The notes beneath the pieces are model-generated. The model was not told the DNA's origin, did no database searches, and worked only from the letters and a program-made list of their open reading frames with translations. A program made the position numbers and the translations under genes. Below, one piece after another: positions 11,991 through 23,250 of a DNA stretch of 64,000 nucleotides. The DNA comes from Nilaparvata lugens (Eukaryota; Arthropoda; Insecta; Hemiptera; Delphacidae): contig NC_052518.1 of NCBI RefSeq assembly GCF_014356525.2, forward strand, positions 11,056,874 through 11,120,873. Direction: 5' to 3'. Numbering within the stretch: the first letter of the stretch is position 1; each line of letters begins with the position of its first letter.

Positions 11991-13633
11991 AATATTAAAA
12001 TTTCGAAAAAACAGAGAATTAAACATAAAATAAAATAAAGAGAAAATAGTGTAAAGTTTCAACTATTTTGAATTATTTAGAAATGCTTCATTTCGTCAAG
12101 GAAAAACATTTACGATTATAGAAATGAGAAAATAAATATTTATTTTGCTGCAACTATTTACTGCGACTACGCCTCGTTTCGGAAAGCCAATTTTCTTACT
12201 CTAGCTGTTTAAAGTCTGGAACTTACCTAAATCCCAAGCTCGGAAACCGGCCCTCATTGTTGTAAAGAATGAATTTGTTTGTAAAAATCTGCAAACCCCC
12301 ATGTACACAAATAACTTCCATAGAAATAATTCACGGTTCAATTTTTGCTCTGTTCTCCATGCTTTACTGAAAGATCTTAGAAGAATATTATTCAAAAACG
12401 TTGGTGGATCATGTCGTTGAAACCTTTCGGCAAACAATGCAGAGGAATATGATATATTTTTGAATGCAGTAGTGATTATTGTACAAATGAGCGATACGAT
12501 ATTCGAAAGCTTATTAGCAATTCAATACTAGATTCATCAAAAAATCCAAACTAAAACCCTAGCAAGCAATAGATATGGATATGCGAAGTTTGTTGATACA
12601 ATATTGATTTTTATATTAATTGAAACTTGAGAGATACTGTATATTTAAATCAATACTCAACTCTCGAAGATTCATTATTCGAATATTGATGGAAGATCAA
12701 ATTTATTCTCGGATTTACCTTTCCCTAGTCCTTGTCAATTGTCAAGTGATTAGAGATTCGTTCACTCTATACTAAGATTTTTCTAAGATGGAGTAAAAAT
12801 GTCATACTTTCCTCTGTGTATTCACTGGGTAGGAACTTTATGTCATTTAAAATATTATTGCTGAATCGCAGTATTCGTGATTGGAAAAGTTCTAGAAGAA
12901 TGAACTGGGGGATGATGATTGATCTGAATCGGAAGCAGATAAATAGAATGTTTATTGGTAATTTTCAATTGTAACTTGGTACAGGTTCAATACTTGTCAT
13001 GAGTCAATCGGTTGTGAGCAAGTGTAATTTCCTTCTCTCGCATGATTTAACATCACGAAAAACTCCTTCTACTGTATTTCAGTCACCCTCGAAACATTCA
13101 GCTTATTTGTTACAACGTTCTATTGGAATTCTTATAACGTATTTTCCTGTTCGATGAATCTGTTCACATCCGAATCAATTCTTACCGATTCTACTCCTCG
13201 CAATAAAATGTTCACTCAAGCGATCAGATCTTCGAATATGGATCTCGAAATACGAACAGACCTCTCAATTGTTTATTCAAACCGAAGACAATACTCGTAT
13301 CTGATAAAATACTTATGGGAATCCACATATAGGTTTGGAAGGAGTGACTCTTGTCTCTTGTATATCATCCACTTGGAATATTGGTGGTGAACGTTATAGC
13401 CAGTTATTTATCCACGTGTAGCAATATTGCCAGGTCACAAAATCTTCACCTGGAACCAAGTGATCCTTAAGAATCACTCAAGAGAAAACTTTATCGTGTT
13501 TACTGAAGACTATCTATTGCAATAATTCTACAATTTTAGGTTCATTAACTTAAAAAATCACTACTATAATGAATTTTGATCCTAGTAAAATATTAATGGA
13601 TGTATGCAGTAGAACCTACATGGCCCCGGGCCA

Positions 13634-13996
13634 TATAATGAGGTCCGCGTTATAATGGCAGTGTTTGATTATCAATGTTATTGCTATCCTTGTCTTCCAT
13701 TCAACAAAGCGGATAGCTCTATCACTTTCTCGCTTTGCTCTGTTACCAGATCGTCTTTTAACAATGTAGAATTTATCAACAAAATATTTCATCATAATCA
13801 TTAAAATTCATTATGAAATTATTGAAAAATATCATTTCTTTCTTAGTAAAATATAATTGATTATTTCAAACAAGAATGAACAGTTAATATTACATCAATA
13901 AACCTGTATCAGCTACCGTCTATAGAAGACAATCGGCAACGTTGTTCTGCTATCTTTCTCCACCGCCATTATGAGTATGACGTAGCCCTCACTATA
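13634..13996. mobile_element. CTATAGTGAGGTCC TIR element, copy 3
   Basis: Starts tataatgaggtccgcgtt and ends tagccctcactatag. It carries the family's ctcgctttgctctgtt and tcagctaccgtctat blocks without the 10040-10545 insertion, so it defines that empty site. The flanks are themselves similar to each other (13585-13634 and 13996-14042). Confidence 0.75.
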
Positions 13997-15159
13997 GTAA
14001 AAATATTAATTTATTGATTGTATGTAGTGGGCCCCGGGCCCTAGTAGGCCCAGATCGAAGTCAGAAATTTCATTTTATTCTGGGATGTTGTGCAGTCGAT
14101 CACTCAAGTTATAAAACAATAAAATATTTATTTATCATCTAATTATCATCTTGTGTGGTCTTTATTTCGTCTATAGGAATTGAAACAGAAAACATTTATT
14201 TAAACATAATCAATTTATTTAAACATTACAAACATCATTCACGGAAGGGACAGTGATTAACTATTCTTAAACTATGATTGAACTATTCTTAAACTATAGG
14301 ACAGTGATTAACTATTCTATACTATCTATAAACTACTTCCAATATGACAGAACTACTTTTATTTCCATATGACAGATCTGAAAAATAATTGAAAGAACTC
14401 ACTATGCTGATCTTCTGTTTATTAACTGATATTACGCTGTCGCATCCACTTTAATCAATAGAGAATCTATTTCATGGGAAGCCGTGTTCTGTGTGATTTT
14501 TTATTTATCCAAAACTAATAAACAGGAAATTTATTTTGTTTGAAGCATATGAGTAATCTTTAAAATGACGAAATCTCCTAGGTTGCGGGCCCAACGGGCG
14601 CGTTTTTACAATCACTGTACACTTGTAATGAGAAATTACAAATGAGATCAAATCAGATCAGCAAATTTTAAATCTTCAAACTTCATTAAACTTATTTCAT
14701 TTATTCCATAGGATTGCATAAATGAGAACGAAGAAAACTGCAGGATGTTTATCAAAATCAATGATAGTCACGAAATTTTCTTCAGGGCGTTTATTCTGTA
14801 CTGTAACAGTAGATTGAAAGAAATATACTACCTCAAAAGTCTAGATGGCTAATAAATGTTCATCTCCACCATTTTAGAATCATGGACAGCGTGGCACGTT
14901 CCAATATCTTAATATACTTGAAGATAAACAGCATTAGAATAATACATTTTAGTGGTTATCTCTGATTACATGTTTTTCAACAGTAAGTGATAAGTGAATT
15001 TATAATGAACAAGTAGCTTTCTTCGCAAGCTACACTCCATGGGGCAATATAATCTATAAAATTGTATAGTATATTTTTTATTGTGAAGGGTTGCAGAAAT
15101 GGATCTACTCCGAAATTAGGACGTTGAAGAGGAGTTCAAGGTGGAATATGGTAATTGAA

Positions 15160-15220
15160 ATATTTAGAATTAGGTGGAAAGAACACATTGACAGAATGCC
15201 AACCTGTAATATCCCAATGC
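15160..15220 (+). mobile_element. LINE reverse-transcriptase tail fragment
   Basis: One frame reads FRIRWKEHIDRMP, a short signature near the C-terminus of many insect LINE polyproteins (WKEHVDRM and variants). The open frame stops soon after. Nothing else of the element was recognised here. Confidence 0.5.
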
Positions 15221-15465
15221 ACTGTCTCAAATGTTCGTGTAAATCAGCTACATAACTCAGCATGAGTGATCATATTACAGTGATATATTAACCTCTCGAC
15301 CCCTTCCCCCACCACCAATTGTTCACAGTAGGCCCATCACCTGTGATATGAACCAGCACTGAGCCTGGTTGCGATAAGATGAGTTATGATTGAGAAGTGA
15401 TCTACACGTGAGATTTCACGAAATTCAATTAGACTCTCAGTGTTAAATGGATTTCTTTCTTTTAT

Positions 15466-15652
15466 TGCCGATGATGAGCTTTTTTGCTTGTGCGTGGGTG
15501 ATGGAAAGTGCGAGAGTGATATGATGAGATGATCAAACGACCATGCCCACCGGTGGGATTCGAACCCACAACCAGGTAGCGCTAGGAGACTGAAGGGTGC
15601 AACGTCTTATAGTCATCTCGGCTATGCTGGGTGGCGGCTATTCCTTCATATA
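15466..15652 (-). mobile_element. tRNA-derived SINE, copy 1
   Basis: On the - strand a tRNA-like head has an A-box-like tagccgagatgac and a B box gggttcgaatccc, followed by a body ending in the inverse of gcttgtgcgtggg. That tail is shared with 32810-33046 and 54206-54246. The acceptor stem does not pair well, so it is not a functional tRNA gene. Confidence 0.65.
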
Positions 15653-15874
15653 TTGTAAAATTTATACGTGAAAACATCGACATCAAATTTGGGAGCATTT
15701 AAAAATTTACTTTGAATCAGAATCTTGTAATTGTGATTAAATGATTATATGTGAAATATGATTACACATAGACCTACTGTTTTATGTTATTTCTTGAACA
15801 TACTCCCAATTTTCTTCAATACACATTCGAAATTAACTTAAGTACAAGGTAATTGAATTTTCAATTCAGTGAAA

Positions 15875-15986
15875 CGAGAGAATTTGATCAAGTGACTGAT
15901 TCTTTAGGAAAAAACTATAAAATTTATGGAAATTGAATAGGAAAGGTTTTTTCCTAAAGAATCAGTCACTTGATCAAATTGTCTCG
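15875..15986. repeat. Inverted repeat, 41-bp arms, one mismatch
   Basis: Left arm 15875-15915 (aatttgatcaagtgactgat...) and right arm 15946-15986 are inverse copies with a single mismatch, around a 30-base loop. It lies within a Raver intron. Confidence 0.85.
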
Positions 15987-16339
15987 TGAAGTAAATATGA
16001 AGTAAACAGGTTGCCATTCAATATACAATAAGTTAATTTTTTTAATATAACAGTCCTTGATTCAAATCTATGCAATTCTCAAGTTTTCCATTACATTTTT
16101 CAGCATCATGACTAGTATTCTATCAAAATCGTACCGATCTCGTTGTTCTGATTCCATCAGGCAGTGTCAGTGGAGTAGCGTAGGGTGGGATTTTCAGGTT
16201 ACCCCCCCATACCATGAGCACGAAAAAGAGACCAAAAAATCCGAGATCCACAATGCTCTATGAAAAATGACCTATCAGTAAACAAAAATATTGTTTACTG
16301 AAAGTTGAAAACTTTTAAACTCATTTAAAGGATTTCCGA

Positions 16340-16480
16340 TCAATGAGTATAGAATGTAATACATTGTATACATATAATGTAATACATACATTACATAGAA
16401 TGTAATACACACATTACATATATTGTAATACATACATTACATAGATTGTAATACATTGTATTACATTTTATACTCATTGT
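16340..16480. repeat. Palindromic tgtaatacat tandem array
   Basis: Several alternating copies of attacatagaatgtaataca occur in both orientations. The whole block is framed by caatgagtata at 16343 and its inverse tatactcattg near 16480, giving a repeated hairpin-forming tract. Confidence 0.7.
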
Positions 16481-17107
16481 TTCCGATTTGCAATAGGCTA
16501 CGACAATGACAAAGTCAAATATTGGAAGGAATCGTCTCGTTGGATTAAAATGTTGAACCTTTTGTATAAGTAAGCAATATTGATATTGACTTATTGAGCT
16601 AATGAGAACAAAATCTGTCAGAATGTAACAATGAGGTGAAATCAAAGCATTCAAAGTAGGTACTGTAGACACGATAGCACGATGCCTTCGATATTAAATA
16701 CTTCAAAGCCCTATTGTGTTGGAAAACTGCATTGCAAAATTTTGCCACCAGGAAATTGAAAACAGCAACGTCAATCCTGACTGATAATTTAGAAAATATA
16801 GTAGTTCTCTATCTGAGGTGGGAGGTGGATGAAGAAGAGAAAGAAATATGGAAGAGATAAAGTTGTAACTAGTACATTGGTTACTTTATACTCATAGATA
16901 TTATGAGTAATTGATTGAACAATAGAATTATATAATTGTAATAAGTTCCAAATAAACTTTCAGTGACTGTATTTCTATAAATTAGTTTGAGATTGTACTC
17001 ATGGACCCCCTTATTCACAATCGAACCCCCAGAAGTAGTTGAAGAAGTAGGTAGTAGGTATTAGAACACCCCCCTCCCCACTCAATTGAATACATATTAA
17101 AATTCCA

Positions 17108-17472
17108 CTATAGGTCCACGTTATAATGGCAGTGTTTGATTAGCAATATTATTGCTATCCTAGTCTATAATTAAACAAATCGTTATCTCTTTCTCGCTTT
17201 GCTCTGTTGCCGGATCGTCTTTTAACAATGTAGAATTAATTAACAAGAAATTTCATCTTAATCATTAAAATTCATTATTAAGTTATTGAAAAATATAATT
17301 TATTGCTTCATAAAATATAATTGATTATTTTAAACGAGAATGAACAGTTATTATTACATCAATAAACCTTTTTTCAGCTACCGTCTATAGGAGGCATTGA
17401 TAAGAAGGAGAACCGGCAACGTTTTTCTCCTTTCTTTCCCCACTGCCATTATAACGTGGACCTCACTATAGG
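17108..17472. mobile_element. CTATAGTGAGGTCC TIR element, copy 4
   Basis: Left end tataggtccacgttataa, right end ttataacgtggacctcacta. The internal blocks are those of copies 1 and 3. Length about 365 bp; non-coding. Confidence 0.8.
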
Positions 17473-17825
17473 TTTGGTTGATAGGGGGCCAACATTTTTG
17501 TTCAAACTTCCCTCCCAATCCTGACTACGCTACTTAGAAGTGTGGCTTGTTGCTCCATACATAAACATTGCAACACTGCAAGAGTTGCTATCATATAGTA
17601 ACGAAAACTTATCAAAGAGTAACGATTATTTCGTTCATCTCTGGTTGCTATGAACGCGTATGAACGCTGATAATGCTTTGTATCCACACGTCATTTCTCG
17701 AAATAGGGATAATCCCGTTGATTCATTATAAACATATTAGATTATACGTTGAAAATTAAACATTATAGTCCTTACTAAATTATTCTCAACAATGAATTAA
17801 ACACTCAACCTTTTTTTTTCAACAG

Positions 17826-18073
17826 GTGAGAGTAAAGGATATGGATTCGTGGAGTATGTGACTAAAGAATGCGCTCTTCAGGCAAAGAACATGCTAGACA
17901 AAAAACAAATCGACGCTTGGACGTTAGTCTGCGATTGGTTAGATTCAAGTCACGTGACGTTTGAATCCCTCCAATCGAAATGTCTGTATGTCGACCGTTT
18001 ACCAAAAGACTTTCGCGATATGGGCGAATTCAGGAAGATATTCTCTCCCATCGTTAATCCTCCTTATTGTCAA
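17826..18073 (+). CDS. Raver-like exon: end of RRM2 and start of RRM3
   Basis: The acceptor is a polypyrimidine tract ending in caacag and the donor is gtaagtat. With the base carried over, the frame reads GESKGYGFVEYVTKE (RNP1 of RRM2) through KCLYVDRLPKDFRDMGEF (RRM3 strand 1 and helix 1) to NPPYCQ. It ends in phase 0. Both motifs have close counterparts in vertebrate Raver proteins (SKGYGFAEY, CLCVDRLP). Confidence 0.92.
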
Positions 18074-18176
18074 GTAAGTATCACTGTGCTACTCTTTGAA
18101 AAATTTATTAATTGGATTCATAAAATCATTAAATATTAACTATTTCCACTGCTTTCAGTATCAGAGGTGAATCCAT

Positions 18177-18322
18177 AGGTGTGTACAGATTCACGCACCG
18201 CGAACATGAGCAATTCACTTCTTTTTATATCTGTATCTTAACGTTTCTGTGAAAATACAGATATAGTCAGCTGATTAAAAGTGAATTGCTCATGTTCGCG
18301 GCGCGTATATCTGTACGCACCT
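18177..18322. mobile_element. AGGTGCG MITE, copy 3, TSD CAT
   Basis: Ends AGGTGTGTACAG and CTGTACGCACCT with CAT on both sides, and the same subterminal gaacatgagcaattcact. The 146-bp element lies 103 bp downstream of a Raver exon. Confidence 0.8.
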
Positions 18323-18363
18323 CATGATACATAGGGAATTGATTTTTGCATATTGCAAAATTA

Positions 18364-18496
18364 TGCAATCAGAATTTATGTAATAGTTGTGTTGAGTTAT
18401 TTAAAACTAAAATCTATATTATTGATATCTGAGAGCAAATGAACACAATAGCATACTTTGGCTTTGTTTTGCTATGTTGGTATTCCAATACTTGGA
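18364..18496. repeat. Direct repeat, first copy
   Basis: This 130-bp block (tgcaatcagaat... to ...tggtattccaatac) recurs with about 10 percent differences at 18989-19126. No termini or coding content were recognised. Confidence 0.7.
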
Positions 18497-18988
18497 ATAC
18501 ATGTCATAATATCATTCATGTAATAGTATTCATGTATATATTATCCATGATTGACTAGAATTTTGTGGTGTACTGGTGGATGGTAGACTACAGTGTAGTC
18601 TACGCCCTTCTAATAAGATTCTCGTTTAAGAACGTATGGGGATAACTTTAATATGATTCCGTGTAATGTATGGGAGTGGATTGTGGCTACAACAAGCCCA
18701 TTTGTACTTTTATTCAATTTAATGAATCATAAAAACACATCCTTTATTGCGCTTGAGAGATGAAAAGTCGACAGTAACTGCAAAGATTTAGATGCCACCT
18801 CTAAAAACTCATCCACTGCCAAAACACACAAAGTATACAATTTTTCTATCTGGTGATTCATTAACTGACTGGATAAAAATAATTTATGTGACTTTATAAC
18901 TGATTTGGCCAATTCAAAAGTTATAGACCGCCGGTTCAGAGTGTACTAATGAGAGGATACTGATACGAGAACTTGAAAAGGAAGAATT

Positions 18989-19126
18989 CTGCAATCAGAA
19001 TATTTATGTAATAGAATTTTGTTGTGTTGAGTTATTGGAAACTAAAATTTATATTACTGATATCTGAGCGCAAATGAATATAGTCTACTTTGGTTATGTT
19101 TTACTATGTTGGTATTCCAATACGGA
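18989..19126. repeat. Direct repeat, second copy
   Basis: Second copy of 18364-18496, with small insertions. The 490 bp between the copies include a short palindrome (gtagactacagtgtagtctac region) but no gene. Confidence 0.7.
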
Positions 19127-19570
19127 AAGTAATAATATTCCAATTATTCTGAAAGATACATCTCAACATTGAAAGCTAGTATAATCAACATTCTCAACAT
19201 TGTGAGAGTAATTTTAACTTTCTGTAGTAGACTTTGTAGACAGAAAAATTACTCGAATTTCCAAATTATAATTATAATGTGCTTACTATTATGAAACCGA
19301 TAACATATCCTACTGGCAAATTTGATCCAGAAAACACTATCATATAAATAAATTTATTTATATATAAGAAATCATATAATTATAACAATTTCTTATCACT
19401 GAAATATTTTAGAAACACAGTCCACAAATTGATCAGAATGACCACCTTCACATTCATAATGCTCAGAATGAGCAGAACTCATCCTGCTCCATAAAATAAG
19501 AGCAGAAGAATATCAAACATTCATGCTTGTTTTTGTTTTTAGTAATCTGTTAATAACACATTTATTCTCC

Positions 19571-19875
19571 TTACAATCTTGCAAAATTGTTCATATATAT
19601 GTTAGCAAGGTATCCTGATAATGGTGACCCCATAGCTAAACCTCCCTTTTGCTTATAAATTTTGTCATCGAAAGTGAAATAATTTTGATCTATACATGTT
19701 TTTGTTAATGCTATTAAATCATTTATTTCATTACTGTTCACATCATTTTCAATCACGTTTTGCTTTAAAATGTTAATAGTTTCATTAGTTGGGATAGAAG
19801 TATACATGTTGACTACATCAAATTATAGAAAAATTGTGTGATTTGGAATAGTTATTCCCTTGATTTTTTGAACTA
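19571..19875 (-). pseudogene. Penelope-like RT fragment, inverted
   Basis: An open stretch of 78 codons from MYTSIPTNETIN through MGSPLSGYLANIYMNN contains RT motifs A (just upstream, after a stop) and B. It is an inverted duplicate of 19891-20043 plus 20510-20545. Confidence 0.8.
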
Positions 19876-20043
19876 GTTGGTAAGAATTTCAAAGCAAAAC
19901 GTGATTGAGAATGGTGTGAACAGTAATGAAATAGATGATTTAATAGCATTAACAAAAACATGTATAGATCAAAATTATTTCACTTCCGATGACAAAATTT
20001 ATAAGCAAACGGGAGGTTTAGCTATGGGGTCACCATTATTAGG

Positions 20044-20509
20044 TGACGTGCTACCAAATTTATCCAAAAGGTTTGATAGTATTACACCTATCACCCAAGG
20101 AAAGTCATCGGTTCCAATTATGCTAACATCTTGATAAATCATGAATGGATTTAATGCCTATAAATAAGAAGTCCAGTTCAGAGCAAATCAAATTATAATT
20201 TTCAAATGATTCAAAAAATTACAGTCTACACCAGAATAAATAATCATACATGGATTGAACATAGATTGAAGATGATTCAGGTTACACATATGTTTGATAT
20301 GTTCATCAAAATAGATTCAAAAACTTTCTCAAAACTCAGAAATTATTGTTTCAAATCAAGATCCAAATATGAAACTTACAAACTAAGAGTACTTATCTTT
20401 TATTTACGGGTTTCAAGGCAGGCTTATGGCTTTCAAAATTAAACGAAATATTTAACACAAATTGAAAAGAAAAATTGAAATCTATATTTCACGTATGTTC
20501 AATCTACAC
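20044..20509. mobile_element. 466-bp insertion inside the Penelope-like RT
   Basis: The inverted copy at 19571-19875 shows the uninterrupted sequence. Here it is split, with AGG present on both sides (20041-20043 and 20510-20512). The insert starts tgacgtgctacc and ends caatctacac. No inverted termini or coding signature were seen. Confidence 0.55.
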
Positions 20510-21117
20510 AGGATACCTTGCTAATATATATATATGAACAATTTGGAAAAGTCTAAAATTATGAATAATAATAATAGTCCTTTGAGAGAAAATGTCATTT
20601 TTTGGTGTAGATAGTTTGATGATATAATATGCTTATACAATAATAATGATGAAACACATGAAGATTTAGAAAAATATTTAAACTCAATTTCACCTTCTAT
20701 AAAATTTACTATGGAAGTTCAAAAAGTGAAAATACATTTTTTAGACTTGGAAATAAGTAAGAGAAATGAGAAACATAATTTTAATATCTTCAGGAAACCC
20801 ACACATACAAATTCTTTAATTCCAAAAGACTCTAACTATCCATGGAAGCAAAAAACAGCAGCATTCAGATCAATGATTTATAGATTGATAAATATTCCTA
20901 TGTCAAAAGAAAATTATGAAAAAGAAGTGAAGATTATAGAACATTTTGCAGTAGAAAATGGATATGATGCCAAATTTATTGATAAGATGATATATAAGCA
21001 AAAATATAAACAAATTAATCCACAAAATGATTGGAATTCAGAAAATAAGGAATATATTTGTGTTCCATACAACACTATTCTCAATAAGACAATTGGGAAG
21101 AATTTCGCAAAAAAATG
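20510..21117 (+). pseudogene. Penelope-like RT, catalytic and thumb part
   Basis: The frame after the insertion continues ANIYMNN and reaches the catalytic block, where the codon before FDD is a stop (R, stop, FDD) in place of the usual aromatic residue. An open frame from 20711 then encodes VKIHFLDLEISKRNEKHNF, the RKPTH motif and the helical thumb, ending in AKK. The upstream stop and frame interruptions mean no functional product. Confidence 0.8.
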
Positions 21118-21189
21118 ATTTAGGATACAAAACAACAAATAATGCTTTTGATTCAGTAAAGAAGATTTCTAATAAAAAAATACAACATG

Positions 21190-21400
21190 AACAATTTTAA
21201 AAATCAGGCGTTTATGAACTGGAATGTAGTAATTGTGAAAAATTTCACATTGGTCAAACACGTAGATGTTTTTAAAAAAAGTTCAATGAACATATTCAGG
21301 CTTTAAAATAAAAAATCAGCGTTTGCTGAGCATTCAATTGAAAATAATCATAATTATATCAATATAAATTCTAATATTAAGCATTGGTAATGAAAGTAAT
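21190..21400 (+). pseudogene. GIY-YIG endonuclease remnant of the Penelope-like element
   Basis: The frame from 21204 reads SGVYELECSNCEKFHIGQT then RRCF and a stop, followed by KKFNEHIQALK. The G-V-Y and H-I-G spacing matches the GIY-YIG fold that canonical Penelope-like elements carry at the C-terminus. Stops and small indels break it. Confidence 0.7.
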
Positions 21401-22639
21401 AAATCGAATGTAAAAGAAGAATTTTATATCTATAAAACTGCAAAATTGAATAAGAATAATTTAGTAAATATAATCCAATTTGACTTGAATAATCCTATTC
21501 TTGATAAAATTAAAAGTGAATAGATAAAATTTAAAATTAAAAAAAATATAATTTTAATAACTTTAACCAGAAATAAATTAATCATATGTTCATTTTGTAT
21601 CAATTAGTAAACATTTATTGAATTTTATAACCTGACGATGGTGTGATATCACCGAAACTAGTTGTTAAACTATTTTAAAGTTTTTTTTTTTAAATAAAGG
21701 GTGCTACAAGATTTTATATTGTTTTATTAATTAAAGAGTGGCCCATGTGAATGAAGTGATTTTCATGATTTCAGTATAAGAGGTAGATATCAGCTTAATT
21801 GATATTGAATTATTGGTTTCAAGCGCTTGTTCCTTCGTCGATTGATTTCAATTGTGATAATTTTTTGACGGACAATATTGAAATATAACATCCTTCACAG
21901 AACATAACAAAACACAAGTGTTAGATCTAACTACAAGCCGAAATTTCTGATAAAATTTACTGAGTAACTTTGTAGATAAGTAGTGAACCTATTTTTAATG
22001 GATAATGTACATTTTCATGTCATGCAGGGTAAATGGTTGGAACAAATGAAAAAAAATATTTTTTTATATCACATGTATTAATTATCAAATAATAATCACA
22101 GAGTGATATTCCCTTGAAACTGCCGTCAAGCATTTTCAAGAAGGAAGCAAAAAAGCATAATTTGACAGTTTAAGGTGGATCACACCATAACTATTATTCA
22201 TATTCATATCTCTCCATTACAATCATGTGTTATTTATAATGATGATGATAAATGATCTTGGATGGATTTCTTACATCTCCCAACAAAACTTTGATGAGGC
22301 TGTTTCAAGCTGAATACTGGCCATTTTTGTAAAATTGTAGTATTTTGTGAATAGTTCAGTAAGATATTTGTTAATTCTAAGCCCTTTTAGTATTAAAATT
22401 TTAGAAACATTTTCAAATTAGTAAAATTATTAAATTCTCTGAATAATTTAGTAAGTTTTTTGATGTCATTTTCAAAGTAAATTATGTTTTGCTTCATTTT
22501 TGTTATCTGTTACATTGTATTTTATTTTTGATGAATAATAATGAATTGCATATATTCGAGATTGGGTCACAAATATTCGTATTTTTCATATAGGTATAAT
22601 TATTTAGGACACACTGTTTTAAACACTTCTTCTTTTATG

Positions 22640-23250
22640 GCTAAGCCTTATCCCAATCATATGAGGTGGCATTTCCCTCCTTCAGCAGGCTCCTCCACAA
22701 AATCCTGTCCATCTACTCCCCGTGTCTTCAACCCTTCTCCCGCAGATCAGCCTCCACTCTGTCACCCCACCTCATCCTTGGCCTTCCTTGCCCTCTCCTG
22801 CCATCCAAATTCAAATCCTGCACCCTCCGTCCCACAAAATCCTCCTCACGTCTCTGCACATGTCCAAACCACCTCATCCTGACCTCCTGCATTTTCCTAC
22901 CCGATGGGACCTCCCCAACTGTACCTCCATCACCTCATTACGAATCCTGTCCCTTCTTGTGACCCCACAAGCATTCACATATCAACCACTTCCATTTTCT
23001 TCTCTTGCCTCTTTGAAACAGGCCAGGTTTCCGCGCCATACAACATAACTGGTCTCACTACCAGCTTTTTAACATTGTTTTTACAATATCACCTCCAATC
23101 ACCTCATTTACGAATCCTGTCCCTTCTTGTGACCCCATAAGCATTCACATATCAACCACTTCCATTTTCTTCTCTTGCCTCTTTGAAAAGGCCAGGTTTC
23201 CGCGCCATACAACATAACTGGTCTCACTACCAGCTTTTTAACATTGTTTT
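22640..23250 (-). pseudogene. LINE reverse-transcriptase C-terminal fragment, antisense
   Basis: The - strand reads LVVRPVMLYGAETWP, then GVTRRDRIRNEV, both typical of the region after the RT domain in insect LINEs. It is unusually C-rich on the + strand, giving long overlapping open frames there that are shadows. A 150-bp part is duplicated in tandem (22930-23081 and 23099-23250). Confidence 0.75.

Larger units (their letters stand above)
11264..17825. other. Raver-like intron, 6.6 kb
   Basis: Repeats inside are listed separately. Between them (12000-13580, 14050-15150, 15660-15870, 16490-17100, 17540-17820) the DNA is AT-rich with no recognisable coding or RNA gene. Degenerate ends near 16168 (cagtggagtagcg) and 17530 (inverse tagcgtag) may mark an old hAT-like element carrying the 17108 MITE. 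Confidence 0.55.
19560..21740 (+). mobile_element. Decayed Penelope-like element (RT plus GIY-YIG)
   Basis: Reverse-transcriptase blocks are broken and partly inverted. A - strand piece at 19571-19875 has FDVVNMYTSIP and GGLAMGSPLSGYLANIYM. A + strand copy of that piece lies at 19891-20043, and the rest follows from 20510: the catalytic block with FDD, then HFLDLEISKRN, FRKPTHTN and RLINIPMSKENYEKE. A C-terminal GIY-YIG-like endonuclease motif (GVYEL ... HIGQT) begins near 21207. The 3' end carries CTGACGA, CGAAACTAGT and gggtgctacaag. Order and motifs are those of Penelope-like retroelements. Stops, inversions and an insertion show it is dead. Confidence 0.85.

Noticed and set aside
12201..12437. 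Possible - strand first exon (acaacaATGAGG followed by donor gtaagttc at 12228)
   Set aside because: Start context and donor look good, but no further exon, domain or promoter was found; one donor is not enough.
15542..15640. tRNA gene on the - strand
   Set aside because: B box is good but the acceptor stem does not pair and the body continues into a SINE tail.
16340..16480. CRISPR-like repeat array
   Set aside because: Repeats are palindromic, contiguous and AT-rich with no spacers of regular length; an insect intron.
22541..23140. Overlapping + strand Pro/Ser-rich open frames
   Set aside because: They are antisense to a recognisable LINE polyprotein; C-rich composition removes stops on this strand.
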